From: JALOAT01 sp041677345
GTDB lineage: Bacteria > Pseudomonadota > Gammaproteobacteria > Thiohalomonadales > Thiohalomonadaceae
Assembly: GCA_041677345.1 (NCBI GenBank)
Contig: JBAYQE010000006.1
Coordinates: 1-62,395 of the forward strand
Direction: 5' to 3'
Length of the DNA: 62,395 nt
Both the position numbers and the translations under genes were made by a program. This document shows, one piece after another, positions 32,273-39,765 of this stretch; the first letter of the stretch is position 1; each line of letters starts with the position of its first letter. The notes beneath the pieces are model-generated. The model had not been told where the DNA came from and made no database searches. It saw only the letters and a list, made by a program, of their open reading frames with translations.

Positions 32273-32919
32273 GGTTTGATCCAACCCAAAAGAGTGACGG
32301 TTCCCAGTGCGATCAGCGAAATTCCGGCACCGGTTTCAACGTGGCGACGCCAGTGCGCCATATGGGCACGCACCTGCGCGCCGAAACGTGCGACCAACGT
32401 AGCGAACACAATGGACGGAACGACCACGGCACCCAGCCCGAACGCCAGGCCGATTCCCGCACCTGCGCCGGCCTGGGCGGTCGCGGCTGCCGCAAGCAGT
32501 ACCGTACCGAGCGGCAGACAGGGATTGAGCGCCATACCTGCGCCCATGGCAAAAAGCGAAACAGGCAGTGGCTGGGTGGCGCGGTGCAACACGGTTTCGC
32601 CGGCCTGCCCGGGACTACAAGCACGCTTGCGCCGCAGGAGTGATATACCCGCCAGCACGGTGGCGCCGCCCAGCAGCCAGGCGCCGAGCGATGCATCTAC
32701 ACGTTGCGTAACCGCATTCCCTGCGGCGCCTGCCAGCCCTCCCAGCAACGCATAGCCGAGCAATCGGCCTAACGAGAATGGAATGACCGTGTGCCAGCCG
32801 CTTCCTTCCCGCAGGAAAACCGGGCCGATATAAGGCAGGCAGGCGATGTTGCAGGCGCCGGCGCCATATACCAGTCCCATGGTCAGAGCGGCGAATAGTC
32901 CAAGCGTGACCGGCTCCAT
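32269..32919 (-). CDS. CcdA/DsbD_2-like transmembrane thiol or metal carrier
   Basis: A 216-residue membrane protein with six predicted helices in two pseudo-symmetric halves. Each half carries a Cys-Leu-Pro motif: ACNIACLPYIGP (Cys23, Cys27) and LNPCLPLGT (Cys134). This is the arrangement by which CcdA/DsbD proteins carry reducing equivalents from the cytoplasm to the periplasm. Some members are annotated 'sulfite exporter'. The long upstream frame overlaps the polyferredoxin gene, and the ATG at 32919 shares a base with that gene's stop (TGATG), fixing the start. Its place between a polyferredoxin and exbB points to a redox step in metal uptake. Confidence 0.75.
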   Translation of the reverse strand: MEPVTLGLFAALTMGLVYGAGACNIACLPYIGPVFLREGSGWHTVIPFSLGRLLGYALLGGLAGAAGNAVTQRVDASLGAWLLGGATVLAGISLLRRKRACSPGQAGETVLHRATQPLPVSLFAMGAGMALNPCLPLGTVLLAAAATAQAGAGAGIGLAFGLGAVVVPSIVFATLVARFGAQVRAHMAHWRRHVETGAGISLIALGTVTLLGWIKP

Positions 32920-33947
32920 CACACCCGCTCCCTGTGTGCACGCCACCACGCAAGCAGATTGCCGCCTTCCCAGCGCGATTGCGCCTTCTTGCGCTGTTTG
33001 AAATAACGCGGGTCGGCACTGAACACCGGCACGAAGGCGTACTTCAGTTGCAACACGTCCTGGTCGGGACAGAATTCCACACAACGGCCGCACAACGTGC
33101 AGTCCTCGAAGGTGACGTCCTTTTTCGTCATCTCTGTGTGGATCTCGCGGATGTCCATAGGACAGGCCTCGGCGCACAGGCCGCACTTCTCGCAGCGTGG
33201 CTTGGCGTTCTTGATCAAGCGCACGAGCCCCAGCTTTCGGAACACCGCGTGCATGGCGAGCATGGGGCATACCCGACAGAAGGGTTGACGCATTTTCATG
33301 GAGAGGGATGCCGTCAGCCCGAACAACAGGGCACCCGTGAGCGACAGCACCAGCGCACCCGCGGACGAGGTGTCCAGCACCAGTTGCGAGCCGTTGCCGC
33401 TGGCCAGTGTGGTGAGGATACGGCTCGGGCAGATGCTGCAATAGGGCGAGCCCAGCGAATGATCCAGCAGGCCCATGCCCGCGAGCACGGGGATGCCGAA
33501 CACCAGCACCACCAGGATCACCCATTTCACCGGGCGGACTCGGCGCACGGTCGCCTGTGACAACGAGGCAGCGCGCTGCAGGCCGAGCTTCTGCCCCAAC
33601 ATGCCCATCACCTCCTGAAAGAAGCCGAGCGGGCAGACCCAGCCGCAAAAGGCCTTGTTGAGCAACACGAACAACACCAGGAAGGTCGCCAGGGTGATGA
33701 GCGTGGGCATGAGCGCGGCAAGCACCGATGTGCCTGCCACGATAGCCGCGCCCAGGCGGTGATCCATCTGGTGCTGGAAGGGTATGAGCGTGCAGTAGTC
33801 CGCCGTCTGCACGTCATAAGCACAGGCCAGCACTGGGAAGGCGCCGGAAAGCTTATCGGCGGAATAGAAGCCCACCACCACCGAGCCATACACCAGGAAT
33901 ACGAAGGCGGCGAGTTGGACCAGTTTGCGTAACAGGGACACGTTCAT
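32919..33947 (-). CDS. NapH/NosR-like polyferredoxin membrane protein
   Basis: A 342-residue inner-membrane iron-sulfur protein. Four or five membrane helices carry paired cysteines: C101xxxC105P, C170xxC173P and C224xxC227P. Two ferredoxin-type 4Fe-4S motifs follow, CxxCxxCxxxCP at 252-262 and 283-293. This resembles NapH, NosH and the C-terminal part of NosR, which pass electrons across or along the inner membrane. No FMN-binding domain is present. The ATG at 33947 overlaps the upstream stop by 4 bases. In this operon it could feed electrons to the CcdA-like protein, or directly reduce a metal or chelate. That role is inference. Confidence 0.82.
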   Translation of the reverse strand: MNVSLLRKLVQLAAFVFLVYGSVVVGFYSADKLSGAFPVLACAYDVQTADYCTLIPFQHQMDHRLGAAIVAGTSVLAALMPTLITLATFLVLFVLLNKAFCGWVCPLGFFQEVMGMLGQKLGLQRAASLSQATVRRVRPVKWVILVVLVFGIPVLAGMGLLDHSLGSPYCSICPSRILTTLASGNGSQLVLDTSSAGALVLSLTGALLFGLTASLSMKMRQPFCRVCPMLAMHAVFRKLGLVRLIKNAKPRCEKCGLCAEACPMDIREIHTEMTKKDVTFEDCTLCGRCVEFCPDQDVLQLKYAFVPVFSADPRYFKQRKKAQSRWEGGNLLAWWRAHRERV

Positions 33948-34804
33948 GGGGAACGTCCCTCCGTAGGCAGGCGACGCCACAGCGCCATGCCACCCACAAA
34001 CCCCGCCAGCAGTGCGAACATGCCGCCTAACGAGGATTCCCAGTGGGACGGATTGACGTGATACTGCGCGCTGAGGCTGGTGAGGTGCCGGGAGTCGCCG
34101 TGTCCGTAAGCCGTGCTGACGATGAATTCGGCGGGGACATTGGACTCGCGCCCTGGCAACACGTGGGAGAAGTCCTCGGGCAGTTGGAAACGCACCTTTC
34201 CTGCCTGGTCCGTCAAGGCCTCCATCAGCGTGCCGTTGGTGGTCACGAGGCGCACCGGCTGCCCGGGCAACGGCTTACCATCGAGACGGATGATGAACAC
34301 CGCCGGGGTGCTGGTCTGATAACGCCAGTGTTCCCGCGGTAAAGGACTGGGGACGATCTCCAGTGTTACCTTGGTCGCACCCAGCAGACGACTGGGGCTT
34401 TCATCACTCGGCTTGCCCCGCATGTACATGTAGCGCAGCGCAACCTCTTCGCCTGCTGGAGATTGTCGCTTCGCAACCAGTAGATGGTAGTTGTCCACAC
34501 CCGTGGGCCGTACGACCACCTGGCCGTCAGGCTTCGCCGGCGCGAGCGGGCTCTGCACCAGCGAAGGGTTCCACAGACTGACGACTGCGTCGTTGCCATT
34601 GCGCAGGTAGATGCCTGTACTGCGCCGACCATGACCGTCATGACCGCCTGCCCCGCCCGGCTCGTGTACGACCATCTCGGGCGCCGAACGCCAGGTCATC
34701 TGCGCGTGCACCGGAAACGCCGTTCCCAGCGCAAGCAGCAGCGCGCCGGAACAGGCACCGGCGCGGTGTGGCACGCCTTTTTCACGTGCACTGGGCATGG
34801 CCAT
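33944..34804 (-). CDS. His-rich periplasmic protein with C-terminal anchor
   Basis: A 286-residue protein of no family I can name with confidence; it has the look of DUF4198-like metal-uptake accessory proteins. A signal peptide ends near VHA. The mature N-terminus has a His/Gly-rich motif (HEPGGAGGHDGHG), a possible metal site. A beta-rich middle contains a carboxypeptidase-regulatory-like stretch (GKPLPGQPVRLVTTNG, DQAGKVRFQLP). One C-terminal helix (GGMFALLAGFVGGMAL) anchors it in the inner membrane. The ATG at 34804 overlaps the receptor stop (TGATG). It may receive metal or chelate from the adjoining receptor. Confidence 0.6.
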   Translation of the reverse strand: MAMPSAREKGVPHRAGACSGALLLALGTAFPVHAQMTWRSAPEMVVHEPGGAGGHDGHGRRSTGIYLRNGNDAVVSLWNPSLVQSPLAPAKPDGQVVVRPTGVDNYHLLVAKRQSPAGEEVALRYMYMRGKPSDESPSRLLGATKVTLEIVPSPLPREHWRYQTSTPAVFIIRLDGKPLPGQPVRLVTTNGTLMEALTDQAGKVRFQLPEDFSHVLPGRESNVPAEFIVSTAYGHGDSRHLTSLSAQYHVNPSHWESSLGGMFALLAGFVGGMALWRRLPTEGRSP

Positions 34805-36924
34805 CACCGGAAGTTGTAGCGGTAGGTGAGCAAGAAGGTCCGGGGTGACGCCGCGGTGTAGTCCTTCGCGCCCGCGGTATCCTTCTTCACCTCGGCTGCA
34901 TAGTGTTCATCGAACACATTGTCCACATTGAGCGTAACGGCGTGCTGCTCATGCTCATAACCGATGGAGAGGCTGGTAATCCAGTCCCAGCCTTCGTATT
35001 TCTCCGTATTGGCGTTATCCATCCAGTACTCACCCCAGGTATTGCTGGTGACTCGCGCACGCCAGCCGGTCGGCGATCGCCAAGCCAGGAACAGTCCGTA
35101 CTGGTGCTCCGGGAGGTAAGGCAGGCGATTGCCGGAGCGATCCTCATCGTTGACCACCGGCACGCCGCCCACGAAGCCGCGTACCGGCTCGACGAAATTG
35201 TCGAAGGTGTAATCGGCATAGCTGTAGAAGCCGCCCACGCTCCAACCCGGTGACAGCTCGTAGCTGCCTGCGAATTCAAAGCCACGCTTGTCGGTCTTGC
35301 CGGCGTTGACGTATTCGGACTCACCACCTTCGTTGGTGACCTGGATGATCTCGTCTTCCACGGGATTGACGTAGATGCTGGTGTCGAACTCCCAGCGTTC
35401 GGACCTGCCCTTGAGGCCGATCTCGTAGTTGCGTGAGGTGGCCGCATCCAGGTCCGGGTTGCTGGATATTTCGCTGGTGGAAGGGATTTGCCCGGCTTGG
35501 GCGACGGTACCGAACAGGAACAGCCCGTCGGCCAGGCGGTAGCTCACTGCCAGCTTGGGCGCGGGGAGGTGGAATGTCTTGGTCGTTTTCTGCTCAATAC
35601 CGCTCCCTGCCATGTATCTGTTCGCGCCATACACAAAACGCGAAAGCTCCGTCTCCTTGATCTCCATGTCCAAGACGTCAAGGCGCATCCCCAGGTCCAC
35701 AATCCAGCGCTCACCAGGACGCCAGGACTCCTGGGCATAAATGCCCGTGAGCAGGGTGCTGCTGGAACTCAGGGCGGCCAATTCACCCTTGCGGTCGGAG
35801 AGTGTCGCATCGATGCGGCCGCCGCCCGCAGTCCGCAGATCCCGATACTTGTACTTGCGCGAATCCGGGACCTCCTCCTGGCGCACGGTCACGCCGCCGA
35901 CCAGAATGCCGCCTGCATGCCGCAGATGGGCTTCGAGATCGGTTCCCACGTTGTACACCCAGTCTTCGGTCTCGTTGATGAATCCCGTGACCGGGTGATA
36001 GTGGTACCAGGTATTGTAATAGAAGCGCGGCTTGAATGAGAAGTTGCCGCGCTCCATCTCGTAGCGTGTATTGAAGAACCAGGTCTTGGAATAGCGGCCC
36101 GAATGCTGCCAGATGTCCGTGGTCTGCTCCTGCTCTCCGCTGTCCTTGAATTCCTCGAACAGGGCCTCGTTCATGCCGCCGGCCAACTGGATGTCGGACT
36201 CGGAATAGGCAATCTCGCTTTCCAGCGTATCCCCTTGAGAAAACATCAGGCCGTGCTTGAGCGAAGTCTGGGTGGTGTCGAATTCGTTCCACAGGCGCCA
36301 GTCGTTGTCGGTCTTGCGATGGGTGGCCGTCAGCGCCAGCGCCTGTTGCTCCCCTACCACGCCATAGCGCACATGGTAATTCTCGGTCCCATAGTTGCCG
36401 GCACCGAGCCTGATCTGATTGGAACTTTCGTCGAATACCGAGCGGGAAAGGATCTGGATAGCGCCGCCGGCGCTGCCGGTGGCGAACAAATTGCCCGGGC
36501 CCTTGGCCACCTCGATGCGTTCGATGTCCTGGGTGTCGATGAAATCGAGCTTGGTGAAACTGTCGGGATCGGTGAGCGGCACGCCGTCGCGCAGCAGCAT
36601 GATCTCGCGGATACCGTAGCGCGCCTTGAGTCCCGCGCCACGAATGATGAGGCGTGCATCGAAGCCGCCGTTCTTGCTGTCGATGAGTACGCCCGGAATA
36701 CCCTGCAGGGCTTCCTTGACGTTGAACATCTTCTTGTCTTCGAGTTCTTCCTTGCCGACCACCGCGATGGCCTGCGGTACCTCGGCCGTGGCACGCTCCT
36801 CACGTGTCGCCGTGATGGAGATTGTGCCGAGGTCGGTGGCCTGTGCCATTACGCCCGGAGTCACACCTACCAAGCCGGACAGCACCACTGCCTGACCGAC
36901 AAGACCCTTGTCTTTACGCCCCAT
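34804..36924 (-). CDS. TonB-dependent outer-membrane receptor (substrate unknown)
   Basis: A 706-residue receptor, first gene of the nine-gene operon. The signal peptide ends at VMAQA. A TonB-box-like TISITAT precedes the plug domain (about 45-165: IPGVLIDSKNGGFDARLIIRG, MLLRDGVPLTDPDS, RIEVAKGPGNLFATGSAGGAI). The barrel ends LLTYRYNFR with the receptor C-terminal signature VDNVFDEHYAAEV. It is closest in style to siderophore or metallophore receptors and lacks the OprC CxxxM motif. A chelated metal as cargo is therefore an inference from context. GGGG lies 7 bases before the ATG. All downstream genes are coupled to it. Confidence 0.85.
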   Translation of the reverse strand: MGRKDKGLVGQAVVLSGLVGVTPGVMAQATDLGTISITATREERATAEVPQAIAVVGKEELEDKKMFNVKEALQGIPGVLIDSKNGGFDARLIIRGAGLKARYGIREIMLLRDGVPLTDPDSFTKLDFIDTQDIERIEVAKGPGNLFATGSAGGAIQILSRSVFDESSNQIRLGAGNYGTENYHVRYGVVGEQQALALTATHRKTDNDWRLWNEFDTTQTSLKHGLMFSQGDTLESEIAYSESDIQLAGGMNEALFEEFKDSGEQEQTTDIWQHSGRYSKTWFFNTRYEMERGNFSFKPRFYYNTWYHYHPVTGFINETEDWVYNVGTDLEAHLRHAGGILVGGVTVRQEEVPDSRKYKYRDLRTAGGGRIDATLSDRKGELAALSSSSTLLTGIYAQESWRPGERWIVDLGMRLDVLDMEIKETELSRFVYGANRYMAGSGIEQKTTKTFHLPAPKLAVSYRLADGLFLFGTVAQAGQIPSTSEISSNPDLDAATSRNYEIGLKGRSERWEFDTSIYVNPVEDEIIQVTNEGGESEYVNAGKTDKRGFEFAGSYELSPGWSVGGFYSYADYTFDNFVEPVRGFVGGVPVVNDEDRSGNRLPYLPEHQYGLFLAWRSPTGWRARVTSNTWGEYWMDNANTEKYEGWDWITSLSIGYEHEQHAVTLNVDNVFDEHYAAEVKKDTAGAKDYTAASPRTFLLTYRYNFR

Positions 36925-37290
36925 GTTTGTCCCCGCGTCTCTTGTACTACCGACGTATTTATCGCCGATGATTTATGCACCCAGGCTGCGCGGCACGTGG
37001 AGCTTCCAGCAGAAAGTGATCAACCCTGACCGACCATGCGCCGGGCAATGCAACGCCCGGTATCGCATCACTCCGTCGCACGATCCGTACCAACTCTCCT
37101 TACCTTGATTTCACGAGGGTCGTGAGCTATGCGGGGCGGTTGTGTCTGAGTGGTTTGGCGTAGATGTGTGTGAAATCACACAGCGGAAACCGGCCGTTCG
37201 GCGATATGCCGTTCGAAAGGAAGTGGTGGCGGAAAAAAATCGCCAAGGCGAGCGGGCGCTGAAACGCCTTGCACGAAAAGCAGGGAGCGG
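36925..37290. promoter_or_regulatory. Control region upstream of the metal-uptake operon
   Basis: No gene is supported in this 366-bp stretch. A hairpin at 37036-37068 has the stem CCGGGC/GCCCGG extended by ATGCG/CGCAT with a 3-base bulge. A 16-bp perfect dyad, TGTGTG-AAAT-CACACA, lies at 37167-37182 and looks like a dimeric-regulator operator. I see no convincing sigma-54 -24/-12 element and no strong sigma-70 promoter. Confidence 0.4.
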
Positions 37291-37328
37291 AAATGAAACA
37301 GCCCCGTTTCACGGGGCTGTTTCATTTT
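37291..37328. terminator. Strong terminator after the tRNA-Pro-Arg-His cluster
   Basis: AAATGAAACAGCCCCG and CGGGGCTGTTTCATTT pair over about 16 bp around TTTCA, with T-rich ends on both strands. It ends the tRNA transcript on the minus strand and insulates the receptor operon beyond it. Confidence 0.9.
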
Positions 37329-37331
37329 GGA

Positions 37332-37408
37332 TGGGGTGGACGATGGGAATCGAACCCACGACAACAGGAGCCACAATCCTGTGCTCTACCAATTGAGCTA
37401 CGTCCACC
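37332..37408 (-). tRNA. tRNA-His (GTG)
   Basis: A 77-base tRNA including the extra 5' G(-1) paired with the discriminator C, the hallmark of tRNA-His. The anticodon loop reads TTGTGGC (anticodon GTG), and CCA is encoded. It is the last tRNA of the Pro-Arg-His transcript. Confidence 0.96.
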
Positions 37409-37432
37409 ATTGAAAGGACCAAGCGCGATGAT

Positions 37433-37509
37433 TGGCGCGCCCGGCAGGACTCGAACCTGCTACCCTCGGCTTAGAAGGCCGATGCTCTATCCGGATGAGC
37501 TACGGGCGC
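37433..37509 (-). tRNA. tRNA-Arg (TCT)
   Basis: A 77-base cloverleaf with an encoded CCA. The acceptor stem GCGCCCG pairs with CGGGCGC, and the anticodon loop reads CTTCTAA (anticodon TCT). It is the middle member of the cluster. Confidence 0.96.
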
Positions 37510-37562
37510 GGATAGGGCCGAGTCCAGGGCATAGTACCAAAGCGCCCCGCCTGATGACGAAT

Positions 37563-37639
37563 TGGTCGGGGTAGAGGGATTCGAACCCCCGACATCCTGC
37601 TCCCAAAGCAGGCGCGCTACCAGACTGCGCTATACCCCG
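37563..37639 (-). tRNA. tRNA-Pro (TGG)
   Basis: A 77-base cloverleaf with an encoded CCA. The acceptor stem CGGGGTA pairs with TACCCCG, and the anticodon loop reads TTTGGGA (anticodon TGG). It is the first tRNA after the promoter at 37677-37705. Confidence 0.96.
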
Positions 37640-37676
37640 GCAAACCGGTTGACCACCGATGGCGCGAAGTCGGCGA

Positions 37677-37705
37677 ATCATACGCACGTGCCGCATCATC
37701 GTCAA
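37677..37705 (-). promoter_or_regulatory. Sigma-70 promoter of the tRNA cluster
   Basis: TTGACG (37700-37705) and TATGAT (37677-37682) are separated by 17 bp on the minus strand. They are followed by a GC-rich discriminator (TCGCCGAC), as expected for a stringently controlled stable-RNA promoter. Confidence 0.8.
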
Positions 37706-37934
37706 CGTCGGATGTGATTCTCGAGTATACGTCTGTTCGCGCACGAGATCCCGCTCGGCCTGTAGCCCTCCCGTTCACGGGTGTGCGGCCTCCCCAGCCG
37801 CGCGGTGTCTTGGCAGCACCGCGGCTCGCGCGTGGCATCCGTGGTGCGCGCCTCCTCTCGATGATCCACGGCAAGGTTGGCGAAACCTTCGAACGCATGT
37901 GAAAATATGCGACTTTTCCCGGACATATCCACCC

Positions 37935-38789
37935 ATGACCGCGCAGCTTATCGACGGCAAGGCCACCGCCGCCCATCTCCGCCAGCAGATCAAGACCCGC
38001 GTTGACACGCGCTTGGCCGCCGGACTCCCGGCGCCGGGGCTCGCCGTCATCCTGGTGGGCAACGACCCGGCATCGGAGGTCTATGTGGCGCACAAGCGCA
38101 AGGACTGTGCCGAAGTCGGTATCCGCTCCATCAATCACGACCTGCCCGCGGAGACCCGTCAGGAGGATCTGCTGGCGCTGATCGACCGTCTCAATGCGGA
38201 TGAAAGCGTCCACGGCATCCTCGTGCAACTGCCGTTGCCGGCCCATATCGACACCACCGCCGTTATCGAGCGCATCGCGCCGGAGAAGGACGTGGACGGT
38301 TTCCACCCCTATAACGTCGGTCGCCTGGCACAACGCATCCCGCAACTGCGGCCCTGTACCCCCTATGGTGTAATGACCCTGCTTGAGCACGCCGGTATTG
38401 CCATCAGGGGCATGGATGCAGTGGTGGTAGGCGCTTCCAACATCGTCGGACGCCCTATGGCACTGGAGCTGTTGCTCGGCGGCTGCACGGTCACCGTCAC
38501 GCATCGCTTCACCCGCGACCTGCGCGCCCATGTGGAGCGTGCCGATCTGGTGGTGGTCGCCGTGGGCAAGCCGGGGCTGGTCAAGGGCGAATGGATCAAA
38601 CCTGGCGCCGTAGTAGTGGACGTGGGCATCAACCGCCGGGCCGACGGCCGCCTGGTGGGCGACGTGGAATTCGAAACCGCGAAGGAACGCGCCGCCTGGA
38701 TCACCCCCGTCCCCGGCGGCGTCGGCCCCATGACCCGCGCCATGCTGCTCAAGAACACCCTCGACGCGGCGGAACGCCTGCGCGTCTGA
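37935..38789 (+). CDS. folD: Methylenetetrahydrofolate dehydrogenase / cyclohydrolase
   Basis: A 284-residue bifunctional enzyme that interconverts 5,10-methylene-, 5,10-methenyl- and 10-formyl-tetrahydrofolate with NADP. The catalytic region EVYVAHKRKDCAEVGI, the folate-site HGILVQLPLP, the nucleotide site VVGASNIVGRPMALELL and the C-terminal PVPGGVGPMTRAMLL are intact. The ATG at 37935 matches the family start (MTAQLIDGKATA); the longer open frame is not coding. It is divergent from the tRNA cluster and converges on the DksA-like gene across a composite repeat. Confidence 0.96.
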   Translation: MTAQLIDGKATAAHLRQQIKTRVDTRLAAGLPAPGLAVILVGNDPASEVYVAHKRKDCAEVGIRSINHDLPAETRQEDLLALIDRLNADESVHGILVQLPLPAHIDTTAVIERIAPEKDVDGFHPYNVGRLAQRIPQLRPCTPYGVMTLLEHAGIAIRGMDAVVVGASNIVGRPMALELLLGGCTVTVTHRFTRDLRAHVERADLVVVAVGKPGLVKGEWIKPGAVVVDVGINRRADGRLVGDVEFETAKERAAWITPVPGGVGPMTRAMLLKNTLDAAERLRV

Positions 38790-38808
38790 GTTCATAGTGG
38801 GAAGAAGA

Positions 38809-39007
38809 GAAAAGCATTAACACGGGGGACACGGGGAACACGCGGCTCTATTCGTCGCCTTTGACCTGTGGGAGCGTGCCTCAGGCCGCAATTGGCGTCG
38901 GATGCAGCACCATCGCGGCCTGAGCACCCTTCGGGCGTAAAGCCACTCCTGCAGAAAAACTGATTTCCCCGTGCCCCCCGTGTTCCCCGTGGTTTAATGC
39001 TTTTTTC
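38809..39007. repeat. Composite nested inverted repeat (ACACGGGG arms around a REP pair)
   Basis: The outer left arm (38809-38843) reads AAAAGCATTAA then CACGGGGG and ACACGGGGAACACG. The outer right arm (38964-39007) is its inverted counterpart, ending TTTAATGCTTTTTTC. Inside are two inverted REP-like units, TGTGGGAGCG (38867-38876) and CACTCCTGCAG (38944-38954). They enclose a perfect TCAGGCCGC/GCGGCCTGA pair (38881-38889, 38915-38923). The element fills the convergent folD/DksA-like gap. Confidence 0.7.
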
Positions 39008-39042
39008 GTGATCCCGCGGATGCCCACCAGTGCAGGCTGACT

Positions 39043-39399
39043 TCAGCGCCGCTGTTCCTCGGCGCGGGTGGCGCAGCGGATGCATTGTTCGGCGGCCGGG
39101 TCCACCTGCAGGCGTGCGGGGGCGATGGGCTCACCGCAGGCGGCACATTCGCCGTACTCCCCTTCCTCAAGTCGCTGGAGGGCCGCCACTACACGTGCCA
39201 ATTCGCGCTTGCGCCGACGCATGGATTCCGCACCCATGGCCTGGTTATGCAGGTCGTCGAGCCGCGTGAGCCGGCCCGCCCGTGTAGGATCCACATCGGC
39301 AGTTCCTTCTTCTCCCCCCACCGCCAGTTGTGCCGACAGGGCTTCGCGCAAGGCAAGCAGCCGTGTCTTCAATTCTTCGGAATAGGTGCGTCGGTCCAT
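39043..39399 (-). CDS. TraR/DksA-family zinc-finger protein
   Basis: A 118-residue DksA-like protein, shorter than DksA itself (about 150). A helical N-terminal half is followed by a C-terminal zinc finger with Cys85/Cys88 (CAACGEPI) and Cys106/Cys109 (CIRCATR). Relatives bind in the RNA polymerase secondary channel, or are of unknown role. The acidic coiled-coil tip of DksA is only partly matched (RLDDLHNQA), so ppGpp-type function is uncertain. It is downstream of cysS on the same strand across 366 bp. Confidence 0.85.
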   Translation of the reverse strand: MDRRTYSEELKTRLLALREALSAQLAVGGEEGTADVDPTRAGRLTRLDDLHNQAMGAESMRRRKRELARVVAALQRLEEGEYGECAACGEPIAPARLQVDPAAEQCIRCATRAEEQRR

Positions 39400-39490
39400 G
39401 ATGTTCCTCGCCCATCCTGGTGGGAGCCGTGCCGTTCCTGCAGGGTACGCGGTGAACGGGGGTATTCAGGAAGGATTGCCTGATGTCGCA

Positions 39491-39523
39491 TCGCCCGCAC
39501 ACGCTTCCCGCAAATGCGGGCGA
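39491..39523. promoter_or_regulatory. Competing hairpins in the cysS to DksA-like gap
   Basis: TGCGGGCGA (39515-39523) can pair either with TCGCCCGCA (39491-39499) or, as TGCGGG, with the nearer CCCGCA (39507-39512) across only AA. The alternatives are mutually exclusive. It lies about 92 bp before the DksA-like start and 240 bp after cysS. The rest of the 366-bp gap 39400-39765 shows no gene. Confidence 0.35.
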
Positions 39524-39765
39524 CACTTGAAATTTAGCAAAAAATTCGGCGTTTGACGGGCAGCGCGGCACGAGCGCGCCCGGGGACCGGGTCCGGAAGG
39601 GTGGTATAACGCGGAAACCGCAGACACACCGTTGCGCAGCCCCGGGACACGCTTGCCGGCGAGATCCCATGGGCAAGCAGGCCCTGCACGGGTGAGGACG
39701 ATGAAAGTGCCCGGTGCGTCAACCAGACCGCTCCCGCTCCAGGAAAAAGCTACACGGCCGGCGGA

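Noticed and set aside
34805..34807. GTG at 34807 as start of the His-rich protein
   Set aside because: The next codon is an ATG that overlaps the receptor stop as TGATG, a better coupled start.
25766..37332. Integrase-type attachment sites flanking the insert between tRNA genes
   Set aside because: I found no duplicated tRNA 3' end and no integrase gene in the interval, so a classic integrative element is not supported.
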